From Egicoccus sp035462025 (GTDB taxonomy: Bacteria; Actinomycetota; Nitriliruptoria; Nitriliruptorales; Nitriliruptoraceae), in contig DATHUR010000094.1 of the NCBI GenBank assembly GCA_035462025.1, positions 1-33,435 on the forward strand: a stretch of DNA of 33,435 nucleotides. Reading direction: 5' to 3'. Both the position numbers and the translations under genes were made by a program. The number at the start of each line of letters is the position of its first letter. The first letter of the stretch is position 1. This document shows, in pieces, positions 16,383 through 24,078 of this stretch. The notes under the pieces are model-generated. The model had not been told where the DNA came from, made no database searches, and saw nothing but the letters and a program-made list of their open reading frames with translations.

Positions 16383-17234
16383 TCAGCGCTCGACCGGGAC
16401 GCCCACCATGCTGCCCCACTCGGTCCACGATCCGTCGTAGACGCGGACGTGGTCGTACCCGAGCACCTGGGTCGCGACGAACCAGACGAGGCTGCCCCGG
16501 TGGCCCAGCCGGCAGTAGGCGACCAGGTCGTCGGTCTGGTCCGGGGCGGCGTCGACCTGTTCGAACAGGGCGCGCAACTCGTCGGGCGAGCGGAAGCTGC
16601 CGTCGTCGGTGAGGAAGCGCTCGTACGGCAGGTTGACGGCGCCCGGGATGTGACCGTGACGCTCGGCGCCGTGGTCGAACCCCGTGCCCGGCTTCACCCG
16701 CCGGCCGTCGTACTCCTCCTCGTAGCGGGCGTCGAGCAGGCGCGGCGCCGAGCCGTCGCGGAGCGCAGCCAGCAGTTCGTCGCGGCGGACCCGGCTGCGG
16801 TCGCGCCGGTCGGGGCGCCGGACCGTGCGACGGGTGGGCTGCGCCGCCGGGACGTCGGTGGTCAGGGGCAGGCCGAGGTGCTGCCAGCGGACCTTGCCGC
16901 CGTCGAGGACGTGGACGTTCGAGAACCCGCACATCTCGGTCATCACCCAGTAGCAGTACGTGGCGAACTGGTTGCGGATGCCGTAGAGCACCAGGTGGTC
17001 GTCGTCGCCGACGCCGCGTTCCCCGAGCCGCTGCGCCAGCAGTTCGGGCATGGGGAACTCGCGCTCGTAGGTGTCCCAGGCCACGTCCTTCCAGTACCAG
17101 CCCTGGGCGCCGGGCACGTGCCCCTCGGCGTAGCCGGCCTGATCGGCCTCCTGGGCGATCTCGGCGACGACCACGGCCGGGTCGTCGAGGTGGTCACGCA
17201 GCCACTCGCAGCTGACCAGTGGGCCATCGACCAT
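16383..17234 (-). CDS. Two-domain rhodanese (thiosulfate/mercaptopyruvate sulfurtransferase type)
   Basis: Sulfurtransferase moving a sulfane sulfur from thiosulfate, 3-mercaptopyruvate or another donor to a thiophilic acceptor; 283 aa, the usual length for tandem rhodaneses. The first, catalytically inactive domain occupies residues 1-130 (EGHVPGAQGWYWK). The second, at about 150-283, contains HGHIPGAVNLPYERF and the active-site loop CRLGHRGS with Cys241. An Arg-rich linker joins them. ATG 17234 follows GGAGG. It is third in the aldolase-OsmC-rhodanese operon, 35 bases after the OsmC stop. Its presence is one of the arguments for sulfur chemistry in this island. Confidence 0.9.
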   Translation of the reverse strand: MVDGPLVSCEWLRDHLDDPAVVVAEIAQEADQAGYAEGHVPGAQGWYWKDVAWDTYEREFPMPELLAQRLGERGVGDDDHLVLYGIRNQFATYCYWVMTEMCGFSNVHVLDGGKVRWQHLGLPLTTDVPAAQPTRRTVRRPDRRDRSRVRRDELLAALRDGSAPRLLDARYEEEYDGRRVKPGTGFDHGAERHGHIPGAVNLPYERFLTDDGSFRSPDELRALFEQVDAAPDQTDDLVAYCRLGHRGSLVWFVATQVLGYDHVRVYDGSWTEWGSMVGVPVER

Positions 17235-17269
17235 GTCTGCCTCCGTCGGTGGGTGGGCGGGGTGTCCGC

Positions 17270-17668
17270 TCAGGGCAGAGCCCGCACCTGGAGTTCGGTG
17301 GCGGCGCCCGCGTGGAGGGTGTTGTGCACCTTGCACTGCTCGGCTGCCTCGCGCAGCCGTTCCATCTGCTCCTGGCTCAGGTCGCCGCCGAGGTGCATGG
17401 TCATGCGGATCTTGCTGACCCGCTCGGGGTTGAGCGCGACGAGCGGCTTGAGTTCCACCCGGACGTCCTCGACGGGGATGCCCTCGGCTTCCGCGAAGGA
17501 CAGCATCGTGCCGACCATGCACGTGCCGAGGCTCGCCAGGAGCAACTCGACGGACCGGAACACGTCGGCGTCGCCGTCCTTCGCGGCCGGGCGGTCGACC
17601 ACGACGGTGGCCGTCTCGGTCCGTGCCTCGAGCCGGTGGTCCTTCATCCGTTCCACGACCATCCGCAT
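17270..17668 (-). CDS. OsmC/Ohr family protein
   Basis: Small cytoplasmic protein of the OsmC/Ohr family, 132 aa. The two redox Cys typical of thiol-dependent peroxide reduction are present: Cys50 (LLASLGTCMVGTML, start of the long central helix) and Cys112 (EQCKVHNTL). Family members reduce organic hydroperoxides; many YhfA-like relatives have no known substrate. I chose ATG 17668, which follows AAGGAG at six bases; the open frame upstream to 18001 is the shadow of the aldolase gene. It lies between aldolase and rhodanese genes, so it may handle persulfide or peroxide stress made by the pathway; that role is inference. Confidence 0.85.
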   Translation of the reverse strand: MRMVVERMKDHRLEARTETATVVVDRPAAKDGDADVFRSVELLLASLGTCMVGTMLSFAEAEGIPVEDVRVELKPLVALNPERVSKIRMTMHLGGDLSQEQMERLREAAEQCKVHNTLHAGAATELQVRALP

Positions 17669-17694
17669 GCTTCGCTCCTTCTCTCGCGTTGGCG

Positions 17695-18372
17695 CTAGGC
17701 CGGTCCGGACTCGAGAAACCGCTTCTTGCGGGCGACCGCGGCCTCGGCCTGGTCGCGGGTCATGGCCCGCGCACCACCGAGCCGCTCGGCGAGGATGCCC
17801 AGTTCGGCGTTCTCCTCCAGGGCGATGCTGCGGCGCAGCGCCTCGGTGGCGTCGGCGCCGCCGACCAGCACGCCGTGGTTCTCGAGCAGCACCGCCGCGG
17901 CGCCGGGTTCGCGTTCGAGCGCGTCCACGATGTTGGACACCGACGCCTCGGACCCGCGCGGCGCCCAGGCCGCGACGGGGGTGTCGGTCGTGATGCCCCA
18001 CCGGGCGAGGCTCTCGGCGAACACCGGCAGGGGGCGGCTCGCGACGGCGTAGGCGCTGGCTGCCGGCGAATGGGTGTGCACCACGCAGGTGAGCCCGGCC
18101 CGGACCCGATACACGGCCGTGTGCATCGCGATGACCTCGAACTCGGTCGGCGCCACGTGGCCGTCCAGCACGTTGTCGTCGAGGTCGATGACGGCGAGGT
18201 CGTCCTCGGACAGGCCGGCCAGCGAACTACCGGTCATGACGAGGTGATCCGTGCCGGGCACGCGCACCGAGATGTTGCCGTGCAGGCTCTTCGAGGTGAT
18301 GTGGCGCTCGATCAGGGCACGGGCGACCTTCACGATGTCGGCGCGGTGATCGCCGTAGAGACGCTCGTCCAT
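17695..18372 (-). CDS. Class II aldolase/adducin family protein
   Basis: Zinc-dependent aldolase or decarboxylase of the FucA/AraD/adducin fold, 225 aa. Visible metal ligands are His99 and His101 (VVHTHSPAASAYA) and His166 (ENHGVLVGG). The substrate-binding loop LHGNISVRV and the catalytic-type Glu77 in APTEFEV match the family. Members split phosphorylated sugars, act as epimerases, or act on hydroxy-acid and sugar-acid analogues. ATG 18372 heads the operon with OsmC and rhodanese; the promoter-operator unit is at 18424-18452. It would release a two- or three-carbon aldehyde or keto product from the catabolised compound; identity unknown. Confidence 0.88.
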   Translation of the reverse strand: MDERLYGDHRADIVKVARALIERHITSKSLHGNISVRVPGTDHLVMTGSSLAGLSEDDLAVIDLDDNVLDGHVAPTEFEVIAMHTAVYRVRAGLTCVVHTHSPAASAYAVASRPLPVFAESLARWGITTDTPVAAWAPRGSEASVSNIVDALEREPGAAAVLLENHGVLVGGADATEALRRSIALEENAELGILAERLGGARAMTRDQAEAAVARKKRFLESGPA

Positions 18373-18423
18373 GCTGTTCTCCCGTGCTGGTCGCGTCCGC
18401 CGCCCTCCCTCAGGGACCGGCTC

Positions 18424-18452
18424 ACGCTAAATGTCGGGTCAATCGATTGCAA
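18424..18452 (-). promoter_or_regulatory. Candidate promoter of the aldolase operon
   Basis: On the minus strand, TTGCAA (18452-18447), a 17-base spacer and TAGCGT (18429-18424), a TAnnnT -10. The -35 is also the outer half of operator D, a classic arrangement for repression. Confidence 0.5.
18439..18452. promoter_or_regulatory. LacI-type operator D (aldolase operon)
   Basis: TCAATCGATTGCAA. Read on the minus strand it contains TTGCAATCGATTG, the exact 13-mer also found at operators F and I. Its centre is 72 bases upstream of the aldolase start. Confidence 0.68.
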
Positions 18453-18514
18453 GAGGAGGCGTCCAGACAGCCGTACGCCCCCGAATTGTGGCACCTATGC
18501 ACCACAATGGTCAC

Positions 18515-18526
18515 GCAATCGTTTTC
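18515..18526. promoter_or_regulatory. LacI-type operator E (cupin gene)
   Basis: GCAATCGTTTTC: a perfect left half and centre, one base off the reverse complement of the operator A core. Its centre is 43 bases upstream of the cupin start and 76 bases from operator D, so the two could act together on the divergent promoters. Confidence 0.5.
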
Positions 18527-18563
18527 GTTCCCGATGGCATGCTAGACACACGGGCACGCGGAC

Positions 18564-18944
18564 ATGGAGACTCCGATGCTGATCGTGCCGGCCGACGCGC
18601 TGCAGTACGTCCAACTGCCCGGGCGCCGTTCAGCCGACCCGCTGCGCGACCTCGACGCGCCGGTCAGCGTGCGGCTCGTGCGGATCGAGCCCGGGCCCGG
18701 TCGCCGGCCCCACCGCCACCCGCACAGCCTCGAACTGGTCCACGTGCTGGCGGGCCGGGGAACGGCATGGCAGGGCGGCGAGCGCCATCCGGTCGGCCCG
18801 GGTGACACCATCATGATCCCGCAGGGGGTGCACCACGCGACGCTCGCGGCGCCCGGCACGGCGCTCGAGTTGGTGTGTTTCTTCCCGCACCCCGACCTGG
18901 CCGCCAACATCGAGGAACTCGACGGGCCCGTGCTGGACGCGTGA
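18564..18944 (+). CDS. Small single-domain cupin protein
   Basis: Cupin of 126 aa with both conserved motifs. Motif 1 is GRRPHRHPHSLELVHVLAG, giving the HxH-x4-E metal ligands; motif 2 is GDTIMIPQGVHHATL with the third His. It should be a metal-binding beta-barrel in the cytoplasm. Single-domain cupins act as dioxygenases, isomerases, lyases (including DMSP lyases) or ligand sensors, so the function is open. ATG 18564 is the first start after operator E; an in-frame ATG lies four codons later. It is divergent from the aldolase operon and apparently co-regulated with it, so it may act on the same intermediate. Confidence 0.85.
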   Translation: METPMLIVPADALQYVQLPGRRSADPLRDLDAPVSVRLVRIEPGPGRRPHRHPHSLELVHVLAGRGTAWQGGERHPVGPGDTIMIPQGVHHATLAAPGTALELVCFFPHPDLAANIEELDGPVLDA

Positions 18945-18949
18945 CGAGG

Positions 18950-19387
18950 TCAGCCGACGGGGATGGTCACCACGGGACAGGGTGACTGGAGCAGGACCGC
19001 CTGGGCGACGCTGCCGAACAGCAGCTTGTTGACCCGCGACCGGCTGCGGAGGCCGATGGCGCCGAACTCGAACTCGCCGGTCCGCAACTGCTCGGCGATC
19101 ACCTCGTCCGGTTCGCCGCGAGCAACGCGGACGTCGACGGCGGCTCGCCGGTCGGGACCGACCGCCTCGTCGAGACGGGCACGCAACTGGCCCCGCGTCT
19201 GCTCGAACAGGACGTCGAGGTAGCCGCCCTCGTCGGGGTGGTCGCGGGTGAAGGCCTCGAAGTCGGCCTTCTCGACCACGTGGAGGACGGTGAGCTTGAC
19301 GCCGAGCCGGGTGGCGATGTCGACCGCCGTACCGAGCAGTTGCGTGGCGTCGGTCTGGAGGTCGTCCGCGAGCAGCATCCCGACCAT
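18950..19387 (-). CDS. Universal stress protein (UspA family)
   Basis: Single-domain UspA protein, 145 aa. The nucleotide-loop region near the C-terminus reads GLRSRSRVNKLLFGS. Compared with the ATP-binding pattern G-x2-G-x9-G-S/T, the second Gly is Ser, so ATP binding is uncertain. ATG 19387 follows GAGGAGG at good spacing. The gene converges on the cupin gene with a 5-base gap and diverges from the TRIC-type gene. No LacI-type operator is seen in its promoter region, so it is probably outside the regulon. Confidence 0.88.
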   Translation of the reverse strand: MVGMLLADDLQTDATQLLGTAVDIATRLGVKLTVLHVVEKADFEAFTRDHPDEGGYLDVLFEQTRGQLRARLDEAVGPDRRAAVDVRVARGEPDEVIAEQLRTGEFEFGAIGLRSRSRVNKLLFGSVAQAVLLQSPCPVVTIPVG

Positions 19388-19473
19388 GGTGTCCTCCTCG
19401 TCGCCGGGCCCGGGGGCCGACGGCCTGGTGTCGTGTCCTCGACCCGCACGCTAGTCGGCGGTCCGCCCGCCGC

Positions 19474-19502
19474 TAGCGTTCGTCCTCGACCGCACCGGAG
19501 GG
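19474..19502 (+). promoter_or_regulatory. Candidate -10 box and ribosome binding site of the TRIC-type gene
   Basis: TAGCGT (19474-19479), the same -10 hexamer as in the aldolase and lacI promoters, is followed by GGAGGG (19497-19502) five bases before CTG 19508. If the -10 is real, transcription begins near 19486, which leaves no upstream start codon available. No good -35 was seen. Confidence 0.4.
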
Positions 19503-19507
19503 CCGAT

Positions 19508-20116
19508 CTGAGCGTCGAGCATGGCCTGACCTACGCGGGCATCATCACGTTCGCGATGGCGGGGGCACTGGCCGGAATCCAGAAGCGGTTCGACATCGCC
19601 GGTGTGGTCATCCTCGCCGTCGTCACGGCCGTCGGTGGCGGATCCGTGCGTGACATCGTGGCCGGTGTGGTGCCACCGACCGCGCTCACCGACGAGGTGC
19701 AGTTGTGGCTGCCCGTGGTCACCGGTGTGCTGGTGTTCGCGACGCACCACCGGCTGCAGACCCGACGGTTGCTGTACGTGTTCGACACGCTCAGCCTCGG
19801 CCTGTTCGCCGCGCTCGGTGCCCAGCGCGGCGTCGACGTCGGGTTCGGTCTGCTCGGCACCGTCTTCGCCGGCGGGGTCAGCGGCATCGGCGGCGGCATC
19901 ATCCGCGACGTGCTCTCGGGCGAGATCCCCGGCGTGATGTATCGGGCCGGGGACCTGTACGCCACGGCCGCCGCGGCCGGCGCGGCGGTGACCTACCTGC
20001 TCCAGCCCACCGGCACGACACCCGCGCTGATCGTCGGTGCCGGCGTGACCGTCGGCCTGCGCGCGGGGTCCCGCCTCGCCGGCCTCAACCTCCCCGTCCC
20101 CCGCACACCGGAGTGA
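19508..20116 (+). CDS. TRIC/YicG-type (UPF0126) membrane channel protein, probable CTG start
   Basis: Inner-membrane protein of the trimeric intracellular cation channel-like family, 202 aa, close to the usual 205. Two homologous halves each carry the Gly-rich motif: VGGGSVRDIVAG and IGGGIIRDVLSG. About seven hydrophobic segments are visible. No ATG or GTG lies where the family normally begins. CTG 19508 has an ideal GGAGGG five bases upstream and gives LSVEHGLTYAGIITF at the N-terminus. An upstream in-frame GTG would add about 35 non-homologous Arg/Pro-rich residues. Bacterial members conduct monovalent cations or have no known role. No operator-like site precedes it. Confidence 0.8.
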   Translation: MSVEHGLTYAGIITFAMAGALAGIQKRFDIAGVVILAVVTAVGGGSVRDIVAGVVPPTALTDEVQLWLPVVTGVLVFATHHRLQTRRLLYVFDTLSLGLFAALGAQRGVDVGFGLLGTVFAGGVSGIGGGIIRDVLSGEIPGVMYRAGDLYATAAAAGAAVTYLLQPTGTTPALIVGAGVTVGLRAGSRLAGLNLPVPRTPE

Positions 20117-20141
20117 CCGCGCCCCCCCGAAACGGGGACAT

Positions 20142-20218
20142 CTCCCAGCTTTCGGTTCCGAACGATCGCCGGCTGGCAGCCGTAGCGCCGGGAACTGGGA
20201 GTACTCCCAGTTTTCGGT
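20142..20218. repeat. Short direct repeat between convergent genes
   Basis: CTCCCAGCTTTCGGT (20142-20156) and CTCCCAGTTTTCGGT (20204-20218) match at 14 of 15 bases, 62 bases apart. The second copy contains the right arm of the palindrome at 20193-20212. It may be a decayed second terminator or a dispersed intergenic repeat. Confidence 0.55.
20193..20212. terminator. Bidirectional intrinsic terminator between TRIC-type and hydrolase genes
   Basis: AACTGGGAGTACTCCCAGTT is a perfect 20-base palindrome followed by TT on the plus strand (a TTTT run). It lies between convergent stops at 20116 and 20218, so it can end transcription from both sides. Confidence 0.65.
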
Positions 20219-21291
20219 CAGGCGAGGTGGTCGGCGAGCCAGTCGGCGGTCTGGTCGCGGTAGCGGTACCAGTAGTTGTTCACCACGTGGTTGCCGCCCT
20301 CGACGACGTCGAGGACGACGTCGCCGCCGGCCTCTGCGGCCAACTTCTCGGCCTCGGACGCGGGCGTGATCCGGTCCTCCGTCCCCGCGACGATGTAGAG
20401 CGGGCACGTGATGTTCGCCGCGTGACCACGCAGGGTCATGCGGGCCGACACCTCGGCGGCGGCGTCGATGTCGTCGACCTTGGCGCGGTGGAGGAACGCC
20501 GCGATGTTGAGCGGTGGACGGCCGTGGAAGTTGGTCTTGCGCTCGTACGCACCCGACAGCGACACGCACGCCTTCGCACGCCGCTCGAAGCATGCGGCCC
20601 GCGCGGCGAAGTAGCCGCCGAGGGACACGCCCCACAGGGCGAGGCGGTCGGTGTCGAGGTCGTCCCGGGTCTCGAGGTGGTCGATGACGGCGGCGACGGG
20701 CCGTTCGTATTCCGGGCACAGGGCGAGATCGTGCTCGGCCTCGCCCTGCCCGGGGCCGTCGAACGCGAAGGTGGCCAGGCCGCGGCGCAGGAAGCGCTGC
20801 TCGTAGTCGTGCATCTCCTCCTTGGTGGAGTCGAGGCCCATGCACATCACGACGACGGGCGGGCGGTCGCTGCCGGCCGGTCGTCGCAGGTTGCCGTACA
20901 GGTGGGTGCCCTCGTACGGCACGGCGACGCGTTCGCCGGGCGGGTCGAGCAGCGGGAGCGCGTCGGTCCTGCAGGCGACGGCGCGGCGGCCGGCCTCGCG
21001 CATCTGGCCGAGGTCGTTGACGAACAGGAACTTGCCGAAGTGGAAGCAGACCGCAGCCCGCGTCAGGTGCTCGCCGGCGCTGATCGTGTTGCCGGCGGCG
21101 AGCGCTTCGCGTCCCAAGGTCTCGTGGATCTCGGCGCGCGCCGACCAGGCAGCGCACCAGTCCTCCCACCGGCTGAGGCTGCCGGTGACGTCCTCGAAGT
21201 CGGACAGCGGGACGCCGTTGGCGACGAAGCGGGGCGACCAGTGCGAGATCGCCGACGCGATCCTCGGATCCACGTCTGGTGCGTCGGCCAT
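20218..21291 (-). CDS. Alpha/beta hydrolase resembling 2,6-dihydroxypseudooxynicotine hydrolase
   Basis: Cytoplasmic alpha/beta hydrolase, 357 aa. Predicted triad: Ser223 in WGVSLGGY, Asp306 in AGTEDRITP and His335 in EGGNHVVNN. An N-terminal helical lid (1-115) includes AAVCFHFGKFLFVND, a segment I associate with the nicotine-pathway C-C hydrolase DHPONH and its FrsA-like relatives. That family cleaves C-C bonds or esters in substrates with a carbonyl next to a ring; the resemblance is from memory. ATG 21291 follows AGAAGG. A longer start at 21363, overlapping the oxidoreductase stop as TGATG, would add 24 unpromising residues. Last gene of the operon, after an FAD oxidoreductase. Confidence 0.85.
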   Translation of the reverse strand: MADAPDVDPRIASAISHWSPRFVANGVPLSDFEDVTGSLSRWEDWCAAWSARAEIHETLGREALAAGNTISAGEHLTRAAVCFHFGKFLFVNDLGQMREAGRRAVACRTDALPLLDPPGERVAVPYEGTHLYGNLRRPAGSDRPPVVVMCMGLDSTKEEMHDYEQRFLRRGLATFAFDGPGQGEAEHDLALCPEYERPVAAVIDHLETRDDLDTDRLALWGVSLGGYFAARAACFERRAKACVSLSGAYERKTNFHGRPPLNIAAFLHRAKVDDIDAAAEVSARMTLRGHAANITCPLYIVAGTEDRITPASEAEKLAAEAGGDVVLDVVEGGNHVVNNYWYRYRDQTADWLADHLA

Positions 21292-21362
21292 GGCAGGAGC
21301 CTTCTGTCGTCGGTGATGGGGGGCAACGAGGGAGCGAAGCGACCGAGACGGGGGATCCATCA

Positions 21363-22946
21363 TCAGCCCTTTGCGAGAACTTCCTCGATCGAGGTGCCGA
21401 GGTCCGTCAGCAGGACCTGGGCGGCGTTGCGGCCCGGGGTGCCGGTGATCGACCCGCCGGGGTGGGTGGTGCCGCCGGTCTGGTACAGGCCGGGGATCGG
21501 CATGCGGTGCTGGGCCCAGCCCGGTGCGGGTCGCAGCGGCCCGCTGTAGGGCACGCCGCGGTCGCCGCCGTGTGCCGATCCGCCCACCATGTGGGCGTTG
21601 CCGCGCTCGATGTCGAGCGGGCTCAACACGAGGTGGTCGAGGATGACGTCGTCGGTGAGGTTGGGGGCGAAGTCGCGCACGGCGGCGAGCAGTGCGGCGG
21701 CGTGCTCGTCCTTCGCGTCGTCCCAGGTGGCGTGGCCGCCGGGCGGTGTCGGCGAGCACGGCACGAGGAACTTGACCGTGTGGTGACCCTCGGGGGCACG
21801 GCTGGGGTCGGCCAGGGTCGGGGTCGCGACCAGGATCCACGGGAATCGGGTGCTCGGGCGGCCGTCGCGGATCTCGCGGGTGACGTCGATGACGTCCTGC
21901 GGCCAGCCGGCCAGACCGGACGAGACGGCGGTGGGCGTGCCCGGGTCGCCGCGGAAGCGCGGCGCCTCGCTGGTCGCGAACTGCACCGCGAACATCGGCA
22001 GACCGGGGTCGAAGGTCTCGACGCCGTAGACGAAGGCGTCGTCCCACGCCTCGCGCGGTGCCATGTCGAGCAGGTGCTTGACGTGGACCGAGGAGACGAC
22101 TGCGTCCCGGGCGGTGAACCGCTCCCCCGTCGCGGTCACGACGCCGGTGCAGCGGCCGTCCTCGACGACGAGTTCGACCACCTCCTGGTCGCACACGACC
22201 TCACCGCCGGCGGCTTCGAGTGCCGCCACCAGCGCGTCGGTCAGGCGGCCGGAGCCACCCTCGGGAATGCACCAACTGCGCTTCTGCCGGCCGGCCATGA
22301 TCGAGTAGGGCAGCATCCCCGAGCCGGGCAGGTCCATCGACACCAGGGTCATGAAGGCCTGCCAGAACACGAACGCGCGGACGTGCGGTTCGGTGTACTC
22401 GTGCTGGATCACCTCCCAGGCACTCAGCGCGATGCGGCGCCGCCACACGCCCCCGCGCGGGTGCTCGCGCAGACGCTCGTCGAGCGAGGGCCCGAACCCG
22501 ATCGGGTGGCGGTTGGCGGCGCCGAACACCGGACCCATCTCGGCCCACTCGGCGAGCACCCGCCGGTAGGTGTCGGCGTCCCTGGCCGAGAACCGGGCGA
22601 ACTCGTCGACGGTGCGTTCGGGGTCGAGCCACATCGTGAACTGTTCGCCGTCGGGGAAGGCGACGTGGGCGACCGGGTCGGGGTCGATGTAGCGCAGCCC
22701 GAACTCGCGGAGCAGACCGAGTTCGTCGTCGGCGATGACGGGGTTGTTCTGGATCAGGGTGTGGCCGGTCGAGCAGGTGTCCATCATGAACCCGGGCCGC
22801 ACGAGTTCCTCGGACACGGCGCCGCCGCCGGGCCGTTCGCGGGTCTCGAGCACGACCACCTTGCGGCCCGACCGGGCGAGGTAGACGGCCGTGATCAGCG
22901 CGTTGTGGCCCGACCCCGCGACGACGACGTCAGCGGTGTTCGTCAC
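21363..22946 (-). CDS. FAD-dependent oxidoreductase, phytoene-desaturase-like (second)
   Basis: Flavoprotein paralogous to the one at 13340-14914, 527 aa. The FAD-binding N-terminus is ADVVVAGSGHNALITAVYLA with PGGGAVSEE after it, and the C-terminal YQTGGTTHPGGSITGTPGR is nearly identical to the paralog. The start is GTG 22946, overlapping the amidohydrolase stop as GTGA; the open frame beyond it to 23606 is the shadow of the amidohydrolase. Like its paralog it is immediately followed by an alpha/beta hydrolase gene, so an oxidation-then-hydrolysis pair has been kept in two versions. Substrate unknown. Confidence 0.88.
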   Translation of the reverse strand: MTNTADVVVAGSGHNALITAVYLARSGRKVVVLETRERPGGGAVSEELVRPGFMMDTCSTGHTLIQNNPVIADDELGLLREFGLRYIDPDPVAHVAFPDGEQFTMWLDPERTVDEFARFSARDADTYRRVLAEWAEMGPVFGAANRHPIGFGPSLDERLREHPRGGVWRRRIALSAWEVIQHEYTEPHVRAFVFWQAFMTLVSMDLPGSGMLPYSIMAGRQKRSWCIPEGGSGRLTDALVAALEAAGGEVVCDQEVVELVVEDGRCTGVVTATGERFTARDAVVSSVHVKHLLDMAPREAWDDAFVYGVETFDPGLPMFAVQFATSEAPRFRGDPGTPTAVSSGLAGWPQDVIDVTREIRDGRPSTRFPWILVATPTLADPSRAPEGHHTVKFLVPCSPTPPGGHATWDDAKDEHAAALLAAVRDFAPNLTDDVILDHLVLSPLDIERGNAHMVGGSAHGGDRGVPYSGPLRPAPGWAQHRMPIPGLYQTGGTTHPGGSITGTPGRNAAQVLLTDLGTSIEEVLAKG

Positions 22947-23950
22947 CGCCGTACCTCGGACAACAGGCGTTCGACGTTGCCGCCCAGGATCAGGCCGCGG
23001 TCGTCGTCCGAGAGCCCCTCGACGGCGTCGAGGGTGTCGACGGGGGTCAGGTCGCCCATCGGGAACGGGTAGTCCGAGCCGAGCACGACGCGTTCGGCGC
23101 CGGCCCACTGGATCAGCATGCCCAGCACCTTCGGGTCGTGCAGGACCGTGTCGAAGTGGATCCTCCGCAGCAGTTCGGTCGGGCGGGTCTCGATGCCGCC
23201 CTTGCGGCTCAGGTGCGACACGGCGTCGAAGCCGCGGTCCCAGCGGCCCGACTGCCACGGCGCGAACCCTCCGCCGTGCAGCAGGACCGGTCGCAGGTCG
23301 GGATGACGGTCGAGTACGCCCGAGAACAGCATGTGGGCGATCGCGATCGTCGACTCGGCGGGGTTGCCGACCAGGTTGCCCAGGAAGTAGCGCGAGACGT
23401 TGCGGCCCGTGAGCGAGACGTAGGGGTGGATCACCACCGGGCACCGCAGCTCGGACGCCGCCGCCCAGAAGGGTTCGAGTTCGGGGTCGTCGAGGTCGCG
23501 TCCGTCGACGGTCGTGGCGATCTCGACACCGACCATGCCGAGTCCGGTGACGGCATGCCGGAGTTCGGCGGCGGCCGCGGCGCCGTCCTGCAGCGGCACC
23601 GTGCACAGCCCGCGGAAGCGGTCGGGATGCTCGGCGACCGTGGCCGCGAGCAGTTCGTTGAACATCCGCGCGTAGCGGGTACCGACCTCGGTCGGCAGGG
23701 AGTAGGCGGTCAGGTCGATCCAGCTCGAGATGAGCTGCACCTCGACGCGGGCGGCGTCCATGGACGCCAGCCGGGCGGCGACGTCGTCGAAGTCGTCACG
23801 CAGCGCGGGCGTGGTGACACCACCGGCGAAGCGGACGGCGCGCCCCTTGTCGGTGTCGACCAGTTCGGTGCCGTAGCGGTCACCCTCGCGGGCGAACAGC
23901 TCGAGCAGGCCGTTGGGGGCGCAGTGGGCATGCACGTCGTAGGTGGTCAC
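22943..23950 (-). CDS. Amidohydrolase family 2 (ACMSD-like) metal-dependent hydrolase or decarboxylase
   Basis: TIM-barrel enzyme of the amidohydrolase-2 group, 335 aa. Metal ligands are visible: His7 and His9 (YDVHAHCAP), His175 (VVIHPYVS), His225 (LLHGGG) and Asp293 (LGSDYPFP). Relatives include ACMSD, gamma-resorcylate and other non-oxidative decarboxylases, and some hydrolases and hydratases of ring-cleavage products, so decarboxylation or hydrolysis of a ring-derived acid is possible. GTG 23950 follows AGGAGGGATCC. It comes after the second importer genes and is coupled by overlap to the FAD oxidoreductase. A strong hairpin separates it from the binding-protein gene. Confidence 0.88.
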   Translation of the reverse strand: MTTYDVHAHCAPNGLLELFAREGDRYGTELVDTDKGRAVRFAGGVTTPALRDDFDDVAARLASMDAARVEVQLISSWIDLTAYSLPTEVGTRYARMFNELLAATVAEHPDRFRGLCTVPLQDGAAAAAELRHAVTGLGMVGVEIATTVDGRDLDDPELEPFWAAASELRCPVVIHPYVSLTGRNVSRYFLGNLVGNPAESTIAIAHMLFSGVLDRHPDLRPVLLHGGGFAPWQSGRWDRGFDAVSHLSRKGGIETRPTELLRRIHFDTVLHDPKVLGMLIQWAGAERVVLGSDYPFPMGDLTPVDTLDAVEGLSDDDRGLILGGNVERLLSEVRR

Positions 23951-24019
23951 GGTTGGGGATCCCTCCTGGCGGGTTCGAGCACAGGCGGTGCCGGCCTGTG
24001 GCCCGCCCGCGAAGACCGG

Positions 24020-24052
24020 CCGGCCCGGGCGACGCGGGGTCGCCCGGGCCGG
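24020..24052. terminator. GC-rich hairpin after the second binding-protein gene
   Basis: CCGGCCCGGGCGAC (24020-24033) pairs perfectly with GTCGCCCGGGCCGG (24039-24052) around a GCGGG loop. It lies 27 bases past the lipoprotein stop and 70 bases before the next gene in the same direction. There is no T-tract, so it is probably a partial terminator or RNA-stabilising element that keeps the binding protein in excess. Confidence 0.6.
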
Positions 24053-24078
24053 GTCGGTGCAGCCTTGCCTGGGTGGTG

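Noticed and set aside
18564..18944. Cupin gene as a DMSP lyase
   Set aside because: The cupin metal motif is present, but single-domain cupins are too diverse and no other DMSP-pathway gene was recognised.
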